A stretch of 64,000 nt of DNA, taken from Isoptericola jiangsuensis (lineage in GTDB: Bacteria; Actinomycetota; Actinomycetes; Actinomycetales; Cellulomonadaceae). The stretch is from assembly GCF_002563715.1 (NCBI RefSeq), contig NZ_PDJJ01000001.1:2790001-2854000 (forward strand). Reading direction: 5' to 3'. The notes below the pieces were generated by a model that was not told the origin of the DNA, ran no database searches, and saw only the letters and a list, made by a program, of their open reading frames with translations. Positions 39,105-52,297 of this stretch are shown here, in pieces. Both the position numbers and the translations under genes were made by a program. Position 1 is the stretch's first letter; every line of letters begins with the position of its first letter.

Positions 39105-40307
39105 GTGCTCATGGAAGGGCTGGCCAAGTTCCCCCCGCGCCCCACGGGCGCCGGCGAGATGTTCCAGCTGTTCCGGGACGGTGAGCCCCGCACCCGCGCG
39201 TCGCTCGTCGCCGAGACCGGCCAGTCCCGGTCCACCGTGGCCGCCCGCATCGACGCGCTCTGCGGCATCGGGCTCCTCGTCCCCGCCGGCGAGGCCTCCT
39301 CCACCGGCGGCCGCCCACCCTCCACCTTCGCGTTCGACCCCTCCGCGCGCATCGTGCTCGGCGTCGACCTCGGCGCCACCCACGCCCGGATCGCCGTCAC
39401 CGACCTCGCCGGCACCCCCCTGACCGTCCTCGACGAACCCCTCGCCATCTCCGATGGCCCCGACCACGTGCTCGGCTGGGTCGCCGACACCGCGCACAAG
39501 CTCGTCGCCCAGGCCGGCCGCGACGTCACCGAGCTCGCCGGCATCGGCATCGGCCTGCCCGGACCCGTCGACCACACCACCGGCCGGCCCGTGAACCCGC
39601 CGATCATGCCCGGCTGGGACGGCACCGACGTCCCCGCCGTCCTGCACGCCCGCCTCGGCGCCCCCGTGCTCGTCGACAACGACGTCAACGTCATGTCCCT
39701 CGGCGAGCACGCCACCGTCTGCCCCGAGGTCGACGACCTGCTGTTCGTCAAGGTCGCCACCGGCATCGGCGCCGGTGTCATCATGGACGGCCACCTGCGC
39801 CGCGGCGCCCAGGGTGCCGCGGGCGACCTCGGGCACGTCACCGTCCCCGGCGCGGAGGACATCCCCTGCCGGTGCGGCAACACCGGCTGCCTCGAGGCCG
39901 TCGCCGGCGGGCTCGCCATCGCCCAGAAGCTCCGCGACGGCGGCGCCACGATCGCCGCCGCCCCCGACATCGTCGACCTCGTCCGCAGCGGCGACGTCGC
40001 CGCCGGCCAGGCGGTCCGCCAGGCCGGGCGCGACATCGGCACCGTCCTCGCCGCGTCCGTCAGCCTGCTCAACCCCGCCCGCATCGTCGTCGGCGGCATC
40101 CTCGCCGGCGCCGGCGAGCACCTCATGGCCGGCATCCGCGAGATCGTCTACCAGCGGTCCCTGCCCCTGGCGACCCAGCACCTGCGCATCGTGCCGTCCG
40201 GCGCCGGGTCCCAGGCCGGCGTCATCGGCGCCGCCACCCTCGTCACCGAGCAGTACCTCGCCCCGCCCACCGTCGACGCGCTCGTCAGCTCGCAGGAGGA
40301 CTCGTGA
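39105..40307 (+). CDS. ROK family transcriptional regulator
   Basis: A 400-residue sugar-responsive repressor. The N-terminal winged helix (about residues 15-65; GEPRTRASLVAETGQSRSTVAARIDAL) is followed by a ROK domain with the phosphate-1 motif GVDLGATHARIAV (about 87) and the zinc signature CRCGNTGCLEAVAGG (about 262). The ligand is probably a sugar or sugar phosphate taken up by the divergent importer. Start: GTG at 39105 has AAGGAG 12 nt upstream; a GTG at 39078 would add 9 residues. The stop overlaps the ThuA gene (GTGA). Confidence 0.92.
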   Translation: MLMEGLAKFPPRPTGAGEMFQLFRDGEPRTRASLVAETGQSRSTVAARIDALCGIGLLVPAGEASSTGGRPPSTFAFDPSARIVLGVDLGATHARIAVTDLAGTPLTVLDEPLAISDGPDHVLGWVADTAHKLVAQAGRDVTELAGIGIGLPGPVDHTTGRPVNPPIMPGWDGTDVPAVLHARLGAPVLVDNDVNVMSLGEHATVCPEVDDLLFVKVATGIGAGVIMDGHLRRGAQGAAGDLGHVTVPGAEDIPCRCGNTGCLEAVAGGLAIAQKLRDGGATIAAAPDIVDLVRSGDVAAGQAVRQAGRDIGTVLAASVSLLNPARIVVGGILAGAGEHLMAGIREIVYQRSLPLATQHLRIVPSGAGSQAGVIGAATLVTEQYLAPPTVDALVSSQEDS

Positions 40308-40975
40308 CCGCACGCACCGCCCTCGTCGTCCGCGGAGGCTGGGAAGGGCACGACCCCGTCGGGACGACGGACGCCATGCTGCCCGTGCTGCGCGACGCCG
40401 GGTTCGACGTCACCGTCGAGAACACCCTCGAGGTGTACGCCGACGAGGACGTCATGGGCGCCACCGACCTCGTCGTGCAGTGCTGGACCATGGGCGACAT
40501 CCTCGTCGAGGAGATGCACGGCCTGCGCGTCGCCGTCGAGGCCGGCACCGGCCTCGCCGGCTGGCACGGCGGCCTGCTCGACTCGTTCCGCAACGCCACC
40601 GACTACCAGCACCTCGTCGGCGGGCAGTTCGTCGCCCACCCGGGCGACATGGTCGAGCACGAGGTCGCGCTCGTCCCCGAGCGGGTCGACCACCCGGTCG
40701 TCGCCGGCCTGCCCCGCCGCACCACCCTCACCACCGAGCAGTACTGGGTGCAGACCGACCCCGCGATCGACGTGCTCGCCACCACCACCCACACCCCGGC
40801 CGACGACACCCCCTGGCACTCCCCCGTCACCGTGCCCGTCGTGTGGACCCGACGGTGGGGCGCCGGGAAGATTTTCGCCTGCACGCTCGGGCACGCGGTC
40901 GACGACCTCCGGGACCCGACCGTCCACGAGATCGTCGCGCGCGGCATGGTCTGGGCGGCGCGCGACCCGCGCTGA
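40304..40975 (+). CDS. ThuA-domain protein (trehalose-utilisation-like)
   Basis: A 223-residue intracellular protein of the ThuA family (class I glutamine-amidotransferase-like fold). TALVVRGGWEGHDPVGTTDAML opens the fold, TDLVVQCWTMGDILVEE and GTGLAGWHGGLLDSFRN hold the conserved G-W-H-G segment (about residues 85-100), and TEQYWVQTDPAIDVLATT is the typical C-terminal half. In Sinorhizobium ThuA acts with the dehydrogenase ThuB on 3-keto-trehalose. Co-translated with the ROK gene (GTGA) and divergent from the importer. There is no signal peptide, unlike the ThuA domain of the large secreted protein. Confidence 0.87.
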   Translation: MTARTALVVRGGWEGHDPVGTTDAMLPVLRDAGFDVTVENTLEVYADEDVMGATDLVVQCWTMGDILVEEMHGLRVAVEAGTGLAGWHGGLLDSFRNATDYQHLVGGQFVAHPGDMVEHEVALVPERVDHPVVAGLPRRTTLTTEQYWVQTDPAIDVLATTTHTPADDTPWHSPVTVPVVWTRRWGAGKIFACTLGHAVDDLRDPTVHEIVARGMVWAARDPR

Positions 40976-40988
40976 CGGGCAGCCGACC

Positions 40989-41609
40989 TCAGCGCCGACG
41001 CATGCCCGGCAGCCGCATCGTGAGCAGACCGGCCCGCGGTGCGAGCCGGCGCGCGAGCTCGAACACGTCGTCGGTGCGCGACCCGTCGGTGTCGAGCACC
41101 GAGAACAGGTTGACGCCGAGGTAGAAGGTGAGCGCCGCGTTCGCGACCTCGGGGGCGGGCAGCAGCCGGCCGAGCGGTGACCCTGCCGTGACGCGGTCCC
41201 ACGCCTCCTCGACGAACTCCCGCCACGGCTCGGCCCGCCGCGCGACCTCGGCGCGCAGCGCGGGCTTGGTCACGGCCGCGGCGACCAGCTCGCTGAACAC
41301 GGCGAGGTGCCCCTGGGCGAGGTCGTCGCGGTAGATCCGCACACCCGCCTCCACGAGGTCCTCGACCGTCCGGGCGTCCGCGGCGGTCGCCCGGTGCCGC
41401 TCCATGCGGTCCGCGGACGACCGGTCCAGGGCGGCGAGCAGGAGCTGGTCCACCCCGCCGAAGTGGTAGAAGACCAGCGCCGAGTTGACCTCGGCCGCCG
41501 CGGCGACGGTGCGCGCCGACGCGCCCGCGTACCCGTGCTCGCGCAGCACCTGGTCGGCCGCGTCCAGGAGGCGTCGCCGCGTCTCCTCGCTCGACCTGCT
41601 GGTCGCCAT
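40989..41609 (-). CDS. TetR family transcriptional regulator
   Basis: A 206-residue repressor. The helix-turn-helix region is TRRRLLDAADQVLREHGYAG...ALVFYHFGGVDQLLLAAL (residues 10-60), typical of TetR; the C-terminal ligand domain is a TetR_C type with DLVEAGVRIYRDDLAQGHLAVFSEL. Start ATG at 41609 with GAGGAC upstream; a TATGCT -10 box lies at 41644-41649. An operator palindrome lies just beyond it, so it is probably autoregulated and also controls the divergent membrane-protein operon. Ligand unknown. Confidence 0.9.
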   Translation of the reverse strand: MATSRSSEETRRRLLDAADQVLREHGYAGASARTVAAAAEVNSALVFYHFGGVDQLLLAALDRSSADRMERHRATAADARTVEDLVEAGVRIYRDDLAQGHLAVFSELVAAAVTKPALRAEVARRAEPWREFVEEAWDRVTAGSPLGRLLPAPEVANAALTFYLGVNLFSVLDTDGSRTDDVFELARRLAPRAGLLTMRLPGMRRR

Positions 41610-41652
41610 GCGTCCTCGTCTCCCCTCGTCGCCGGGTGTGTTCAGCATATGC

Positions 41653-41670
41653 TTTAATCACTCGATTAAA
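41653..41670. promoter_or_regulatory. TetR operator
   Basis: TTTAATC-ACTC-GATTAAA, a perfect 7-bp inverted repeat, strikingly AT-rich for this genome. It covers the -35/spacer area of the tetR promoter and lies about 50 bp before the divergent operon. A second repeat, CGAACG-ATCAA-CGTTCG (41672-41688), and a hairpin GTTCGCC-N6-GGCGAAC (41684-41703) follow in that operon's leader. Confidence 0.7.
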
Positions 41671-41721
41671 CCGAACGATCAACGTTCGCCTCCGCGGGCG
41701 AACCGTCCACCGAGGAACGCG

Positions 41722-42725
41722 ATGACGCACAGCACGGGCGACCCCACCCCCGCAGACGGCCCCGGCCAGGACCCCGTCGACCCCTGGGAGGACGGCGACC
41801 CCGCACCCCGAGCGCCCGAGGGCCCCGCCCAGCGCCGCGCACGGCGCCTCCTCGCCGGCGTCGTCCTCGCCCTGTTCGCCGCGATGCTCGCCGCCGAGGC
41901 GCTCTCGGCGACCGGCCTCGAGCAGACCTCGCTGTTCTACGTCGGCATCCCGGCGCTCATCGCGGTCAGCGTCGTCCTCACCGCACGACCCCGGCACCCC
42001 GTCGGCATCGCTCTCGCCACCACCACCGTCGGGCTGGCGCTCGCCGGCCCCCTCCTCGACGAGGGCGTCGTGTGCCTGGTCGTCGCCGCACCGCTCTTCT
42101 ACGGCGTCGCCGCCGTCGTGGGCCTCGCCGTGCACCAGTCGCGGCGACGCCGGAACCTCGTCCTCGCCCCGTTGGTGCTGCTCCTCGTCCTCGAGGGCGT
42201 CGGTGACGCCTCGCCCGTGCCGCGCGACGACGTCGCCACGGCCACCACCGTCGTCGACGCCACCCCCACCGAGCTCGCCGCCGCCCTCGCTGCACCGCCC
42301 CGCTACGAGCCGCCGCGCGCCGCCCTGCTGCGCGCCGTCCCGTTCCCCGTCCCCGTGGGCGCCGAGGGCGACGGGCTCGCCGTCGGCGACGAACGACTGG
42401 TCGAGTTCGCGCCCCGGCACAGCATGGGCCTGGGAGCCGAGCCCACCCCCCGGTCGATGCGGCTGCGCGTCACCGCCTCGGACGTCAGACAGGACGGCGG
42501 TCGCGTCGTGTTCACCGTCGTCGAGGACTCCACGCTCGCCCGCTGGATGGACCTGCGGACCGCCGAGGTGACCTGGCACGGCGACGGGACCACGACCACC
42601 GCCCGGTGGTCCCTGGCGTACGGACGGACCTTCGACCCGTCGTGGTACTTCGGCCCCGTCCAGCACCACGTCACCACGCTCGCGTCCGGGTACCTCCTCG
42701 ACACGTTCACCGACCCGGTGCGGCC

Positions 42726-42729
<4 letters not shown>
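41722..42729 (+). CDS. Membrane protein with C-terminal SRPBCC-like domain
   Basis: 335 residues. A polar, Asp/Pro-rich N-terminus of 35 residues is followed by four helices (about 40-65, 70-87, 92-112 and 113-160 with a re-entrant arrangement). The C-terminal region (about 170-330) begins ATATTVVDATPTELAAALA and ends ARWSLAYGRTFDPSWYFGPVQHHV, a pattern like START/SRPBCC (polyketide cyclase-like) proteins that bind hydrophobic ligands. Start ATG at 41722 with GAGGAAC upstream. Coupled (GTGA) to the next gene. Function not recognised; binding of a lipid or isoprenoid is plausible only. Confidence 0.68.
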
Positions 42730-48109
<5,380 letters not shown>

Positions 48110-48115
48110 CGGGCA

Positions 48116-48153
48116 CGCTCCCGGTGCGGGTCAGGTCCACCGCACCGGGAGCG
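48116..48153. terminator. Terminator between monooxygenase and cvnE, partly inside cvnE
   Basis: A perfect 14-bp stem, CGCTCCCGGTGCGG (48116-48129) with CCGCACCGGGAGCG (48140-48153). Its right arm encodes the last residues of the P450-like protein (stop at 48131), so one hairpin serves both convergent genes. Confidence 0.75.
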
Positions 48154-49360
48154 ACGCCGGGTGCCGCACCCACGCCGACCGCACCGGCACCACCGCGTCC
48201 GCGGGCACCGTCAGCTCCAGGTGCGCGACGACCGCGACCAGGTGCCCCACGACGAGCCGGGTGATCAGCGGCGCCGGGCGGTGGGCCGGGCAACCGTGCG
48301 CGCCCACGCCCCACGTGAGGTGGAACCGCGCGTCCACCTGCTCCCACGGGTCGACCGCCTGCACCGCACGGTCCAGGTTGGCGGCGGCCACCGCCGGCAC
48401 GACCGCGTCGCCCGCGGCGACGGGCTGGCCGCCCAGCCGGCTGTCCGACAGGGCGTACCGCGGCAGGAGGTGCGGCAGCGGCGGGTCCGTCCGCGCGATC
48501 TCGTCCAGCGCGTCGTCGAGGACGAGCCGTCCGCCGTGCAGCCGCCCGGCGAACCCGGGGTCGGTGAGCAGGCGCCCGATCGCGCTCGCGCTCCACGACA
48601 CCTCGGCGTCGTGCGCCGTGCGGAACAGCAGCCCGACGGCACCCATCACCTCCAGGTCGTTCGCGTACGCCGGGTGCGCCAGCAGCGCCGAGGTGAGGTC
48701 GTCACCCGGTTCCGCCCGCCGCCCCGCGACCACGTTGGCCAGCAGGTTCTCCATCTCGACCGAGGCGGGGTAGGACGCCGCCGACCCCTCCCGGATCGTC
48801 ACCGTCAGCTCGCGCAGCCGTCCGGCGTCCGCCAGGTTGAGCCCGAGCAGGTCCGCCAGGACCCGCACCGGCACGTCCGCCGCGTACTCGGCGACGAGGT
48901 CGCCCCCGCCCCGGGACTCGAGCCGGTCCAGCGCGGACCGGCACGCCACCGTGACCGTCCGGGTCAGCCGGTCCTCGTCCACCGTGGCCAGCACGTCGGC
49001 GAGCGGGGCGCGCAACCGGCGGTGCTCCTCACCGTCCCGGTCGTGCGCGCTGTCCCGCTGCGCGAGCACCGCCCGCGCCGGGGAACGCCACGGCACCAGC
49101 CGCTCCGTCTCGTAGCGCCACTGCCGCGAGTCCCGCGTGAAGATCGCCTCGTTGCGCAGCACCGAGGTCACCTCGTCGTAGCCGAGGGCCAGCCAGGCCG
49201 GCACCCCCGGCTCCAGGTCGACCGGGGCGACGTTCCCCCACCGCGACCGCAGCTCCTCGTAGGCCGCCCGCGGGTCCGCGGCGCTCGCCAGGTCCGCGAG
49301 CAGCGTCCGGTCCGAGACCTCCTCCAGCCGGACCGCGCGCCCGGCGGCGGTGACGCTCAT
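48131..49360 (-). CDS. cvnE: Conservon cytochrome P450-like protein (CvnE)
   Basis: A 409-residue P450-fold protein closing a conservon. ExxR is EIAR (287-290) and the heme loop is WGVGAHGCPAH with Cys357. Two departures are visible: the I-helix (240-256, MGAVGLLFRTAHDAEVSW) lacks the usual acid-Thr oxygen-activation pair, and the heme loop has Trp for Phe and Pro-Ala for x-Gly after Cys. Heme binding is plausible, but normal monooxygenation is doubtful; a sensory or structural role in the conservon is possible (inference). ATG at 49360 overlaps the cvnD stop (ATGA). Confidence 0.85.
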   Translation of the reverse strand: MSVTAAGRAVRLEEVSDRTLLADLASAADPRAAYEELRSRWGNVAPVDLEPGVPAWLALGYDEVTSVLRNEAIFTRDSRQWRYETERLVPWRSPARAVLAQRDSAHDRDGEEHRRLRAPLADVLATVDEDRLTRTVTVACRSALDRLESRGGGDLVAEYAADVPVRVLADLLGLNLADAGRLRELTVTIREGSAASYPASVEMENLLANVVAGRRAEPGDDLTSALLAHPAYANDLEVMGAVGLLFRTAHDAEVSWSASAIGRLLTDPGFAGRLHGGRLVLDDALDEIARTDPPLPHLLPRYALSDSRLGGQPVAAGDAVVPAVAAANLDRAVQAVDPWEQVDARFHLTWGVGAHGCPAHRPAPLITRLVVGHLVAVVAHLELTVPADAVVPVRSAWVRHPASLPVRWT

Positions 49361-49956
49361 GCCGCCATCCCCCGCGACGCACGACGGCGCAACGCGTGCT
49401 CCACGAGGGTGACCAGCGCACCCACGGTCTCGCGCCGCTCGCGCAGGTCGGCCGTCACGACGGGCGTGCCCGCCGGCAGGTCCAGCGCGAGCCGCACGTC
49501 CTCCTCCGGGTGGCGGGGCGCGTCCGGGAAGCGGTTGACCACGACCGTCACCGGCAGGTCCGTCTTCTCCTCGAGCTGGTCCAGCACCTCGAAGCTGTCC
49601 TCCAGCCGGCGCGTGTCGACCACGACCAGCGCACCGACCGCGCCGTCCGCGAGCCCGGCCCACAGGTCCCAGAAGCGTCGCTGGCCCGGCGTGCCGAACA
49701 GGTACAGGGCGGTGCTCCCGCCGAGCGTGAGGCGCCCGAAGTCCATCGCGACCGTCGTCGTCGACTTGGCGCCCACCCGCGGGTCGACCCCGATGCTGGC
49801 CGTCGTCACCGTCTCCTCGGTGCGCAGCATCGGGATCTCGCTCACCGCGTCGATGAGCGTCGTCTTGCCGACCCCGAACGCCCCGACGACCAGCACCTTG
49901 ACGGAGCGGGCGACGGAGCCGGGCAGGTGACGGGGGTCAGAGTTTGCGGAGCCCAT
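49357..49956 (-). CDS. cvnD: Conservon Ras-like GTP-binding protein (CvnD)
   Basis: A 199-residue small GTPase of the MglA-like/conservon class. The P-loop is GAFGVGKTTLID (about 26-37); G3 is LFGTPGQRRFWDLW, lacking the usual Asp before the Gly; G4 is VVNRFPDAP in place of NKxD. These variations are common in conservon GTPases. The start ATG at 49956 has GGAGGAG 7 nt upstream and lies 20 nt inside cvnC. It should cycle with the roadblock protein CvnB and the kinase-like CvnA at the membrane. Confidence 0.93.
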   Translation of the reverse strand: MGSANSDPRHLPGSVARSVKVLVVGAFGVGKTTLIDAVSEIPMLRTEETVTTASIGVDPRVGAKSTTTVAMDFGRLTLGGSTALYLFGTPGQRRFWDLWAGLADGAVGALVVVDTRRLEDSFEVLDQLEEKTDLPVTVVVNRFPDAPRHPEEDVRLALDLPAGTPVVTADLRERRETVGALVTLVEHALRRRASRGMAA

Positions 49957-50293
49957 CGAGGATCTCCTCCAGCAGGTCGGTGTCGGGGAGCCCGTGCGTC
50001 ACCGCCGACCGGACGACGAGGTGCCCGGCGTCGACGAGGTCGGAGACGATGACCGCCAGGAGGCTCACGGGAAGGCGGAGGTAGGCCGCGATCTCCGCGA
50101 CCGCGAGGGTGCCCTGGCAGGTGTCGAGCACCGCCTGCTCGTGCCGGCCGGCGGCGCGGGGCGGCTCGCGCCCGTCGTCGTCGGCCGCGCACACCAGGGT
50201 CTCGGGCCGCAGGGTGTTGCGGCTCGGGTGGGCACGTCCTCCGGTGAGGACGTAGGAACGGACCGGATGGTCGCGGAAACCGTCGACGTGCAT
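49937..50293 (-). CDS. cvnC: Conservon DUF742 protein (CvnC)
   Basis: A 118-residue DUF742 protein. VRSYVLTGGRAHPSRNTLRPETLVCA is the standard N-terminus, and the C-terminal winged-helix-like part reads AEIAAYLRLPVSLLAVIVSDLVDAGHLVV. Its precise role in conservons is unknown. It overlaps cvnD by 20 nt and follows cvnB after 10 nt. Confidence 0.93.
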   Translation of the reverse strand: MHVDGFRDHPVRSYVLTGGRAHPSRNTLRPETLVCAADDDGREPPRAAGRHEQAVLDTCQGTLAVAEIAAYLRLPVSLLAVIVSDLVDAGHLVVRSAVTHGLPDTDLLEEILDGLRKL

Positions 50294-50303
50294 CCGGCGC
50301 GCC

Positions 50304-50708
50304 TCAGTGCCCGACCGGTTCCGTGCCCAGCGTGCGCTCGCCGATCATGAGCACCTGGGCCTGCATCTGCTGGGCGACCAGACCGGGGTCGACCGTCGCG
50401 TCGGTGACCACGGCGAGCCGTGAACCGTCGCCCGCGCCCCGCACGAACAGGAATCCGCCGTCGAACTCGACGACGACCTGTCGCAGGACGTCGCTGCGCC
50501 CGAACTCGCGTCCCATGCTCAGCCCCAGGGCGACGAGACCCGCGCAGGCCGCGGCGACCTTGTCGGCCGTGTCGGGATCGGTCTGGTCGGTGCGGACCTT
50601 GACCAGGCCGTCCGAGCTCAGCACGACGGCGTGGGTGACACCGCGGACCTCGAAGACGAGGTCGAGCATCCAGCTGTCGGGATGGGCGGTCGTGGGGGGT
50701 GTCGTCAT
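50304..50708 (-). CDS. cvnB: Conservon roadblock/LC7 protein (CvnB)
   Basis: A 134-residue roadblock/LC7 protein, expected to regulate the GTPase CvnD. WMLDLVFEVRGVTHAVVLSSDGLV is the conserved first half, and the later strand-helix LRQVVVEFDGGFLFVRGAGDGSRLAVVT is typical. ATG at 50708 overlaps the cvnA stop (ATGA). Confidence 0.94.
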   Translation of the reverse strand: MTTPPTTAHPDSWMLDLVFEVRGVTHAVVLSSDGLVKVRTDQTDPDTADKVAAACAGLVALGLSMGREFGRSDVLRQVVVEFDGGFLFVRGAGDGSRLAVVTDATVDPGLVAQQMQAQVLMIGERTLGTEPVGH

Positions 50709-52096
50709 CGGTCCTCCGAGGTACCGGCCGAGTCAGTGACCGGCTCGCTGTGCTGGGGATCGTGCTGCGGTGCAGGGCTGGCCGCGAAGAAGGCGCCGAT
50801 CCAGGCGCCCGCCTCCTCGGCGGTCTGGTCCGCGACGGGGTCCGGGCCGGGCCGGTCGGCCGACCTGTCCGCGATCCCCTGCGAGGGGACGGGACGGTTC
50901 GGCGCGGCGCCGTCGAGCTCGGTGCGCCGCGAGCGTCGCTGCGGCAGCACCGGCGGGCCGGGACGGTTCGGGTCGACGGCGGGGGCCGGTTCGGGCCGGG
51001 CCGCCGGCGCCGCCTCGGGCACCGCGGCCGTGACCGGTGCGTCGTCCCAGGTGTCGTCGACGCTGGGGGCCAGGGTCGCCGGCCCCGCGGCGGAGAGCTC
51101 GGTGTGCTCGCCGGGCAGCATGACGACGGCGCGCAGACCGCCGTACACCGACTCGACGAGGTCGATCCGCAGGCCGAGGGCGCGCGCGTAGGTGCCCACC
51201 ACGGCCAGGCCGGTCTGGGGCACCGCGCCGAGGTCCGCGATGGTGGTCGGCACCTCGCCGGACGCGATGCGACGCACCCGGTCGAGCTCCCGCTCGTCCA
51301 TGCCGACGCCGCAGTCGTCGATCTCGATGACGGCCCCGCGCTGCACCTGGCGCAGGGTCGCGAGCACCTTCGTGTTCGGGGGCGAGCACTGGGTCGCGTT
51401 GGCGAGGAGCTCCGCGACGACGTGCACGAGCGCCTCGACCGCCAGGGGCGACACGCTCAGCCCCGGGTCGCCGGAGACCTCGACGCGCTGGTAGGCGGTG
51501 ATCCGGCCCGCGGCGGCCCGCACCACGTCGGGCAGCGCCAGCGGCTCGTCCCACGTCTGGCCGGGGCGCTGCCCGCAGAGCGCGACGAGGCTCTGCGCCT
51601 GGCGGGCGTGCTGGGCCGCGGCGTGGTCGATGCGCATCGACGTCTGCAGGACGTCGGGGTCGGCGGAGTGTCGCTGGACCATGCGGGCCGCCTCCTCCTG
51701 CACGCGGTGGGCCGAGGCCTGCACCTTGCGGCTCAGGGCGACCACGGCGGTCTCGACCGCCGCGCGCTCGTGGTGGCGCCGCGCCCGCTCCCGCTCGAGC
51801 TCGGCCGCGGTCTGCTGCAGCGCCGCGGACGTCTCGGCGAGGCCCTGGGACAGCCGGTCGCGCTCGGCGACGAGCCCGCGCAGCGTGTCGTCGTCGCGCC
51901 GTGCGGCCCGCGTGAGCAGGACCGCGGCGACGACCGGCAGCAGCAGGGCCGCCGCGGCGACCGTCCAGACCGCCCAGTCCGCGGCGCCCTCGCCCAGCAG
52001 GGGCAACGCGGCCACGCACAGCACCATCGCCGCGACACACAACCATGGAACGACCCTGCTCGCGGCCCGAGGCCTCGTGGTCGACGTCGTACTCAC
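50705..52096 (-). CDS. cvnA: Conservon sensor histidine-kinase-like protein (CvnA)
   Basis: A 463-residue membrane sensor. Two closely spaced helices (about residues 17-34 and 38-60) lead into a coiled coil (65-115, rich in Glu/Arg/Gln), a dimerisation region with no obvious phospho-His, and an HATPase_c domain: ELLANATQCSPPNTKV (N box), IDDCGVGM (G1 box) and GLAVVGTYARALG (G2-like). The last 110 residues are Pro/Asp-rich and disordered. The ATPase fold is clear, while autophosphorylation is uncertain. Start GTG at 52096 preceded by GGGGG. First gene of the conservon. Confidence 0.92.
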   Translation of the reverse strand: MSTTSTTRPRAASRVVPWLCVAAMVLCVAALPLLGEGAADWAVWTVAAAALLLPVVAAVLLTRAARRDDDTLRGLVAERDRLSQGLAETSAALQQTAAELERERARRHHERAAVETAVVALSRKVQASAHRVQEEAARMVQRHSADPDVLQTSMRIDHAAAQHARQAQSLVALCGQRPGQTWDEPLALPDVVRAAAGRITAYQRVEVSGDPGLSVSPLAVEALVHVVAELLANATQCSPPNTKVLATLRQVQRGAVIEIDDCGVGMDERELDRVRRIASGEVPTTIADLGAVPQTGLAVVGTYARALGLRIDLVESVYGGLRAVVMLPGEHTELSAAGPATLAPSVDDTWDDAPVTAAVPEAAPAARPEPAPAVDPNRPGPPVLPQRRSRRTELDGAAPNRPVPSQGIADRSADRPGPDPVADQTAEEAGAWIGAFFAASPAPQHDPQHSEPVTDSAGTSEDR

Positions 52097-52227
52097 CGCA
52101 CCCCCGTTGGCGTGAGGTGGTCCGGCGGCTCCCCCTGGGACGGCCGCGCGAACGCGACCTTCTCCGCGAACCCCCTGGATGGTCTGAACAGGGCGTCGAG
52201 GCCCTGACCAGGACTTTCTACCACAGG

Positions 52228-52241
52228 CTTCACCCGGGTGA
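52228..52241. promoter_or_regulatory. 14-bp palindrome between conservon and peptidase
   Basis: TTCACCCGGGTGAA, perfect, in the 201-bp divergent gap. It is 45 bp upstream of the peptidase -10 box and about 130 bp from cvnA. A second repeat, CAGGGC-GTCGAG-GCCCTG (52189-52206), lies nearer cvnA. Both are candidate regulatory sites with no known factor. Confidence 0.45.
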
Positions 52242-52285
52242 ACAGGACCGCCGGGGCGCGGGACGACCCCGGCGGGACGTCGCGC

Positions 52286-52291
52286 TAGGGT
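52286..52291 (+). promoter_or_regulatory. -10 box of the prolyl oligopeptidase gene (leaderless)
   Basis: TAGGGT exactly 6 nt before the ATG at 52298; no ribosome site. Confidence 0.55.
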
Positions 52292-52297
52292 CGCGCC

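Noticed and set aside
49360-49663. Longer start for the P450-like gene
   Set aside because: An open frame extends about 100 codons upstream, but it lies over cvnD in another frame and gives Gly/Arg-rich sequence; the ATG overlapping the cvnD stop is the natural start.
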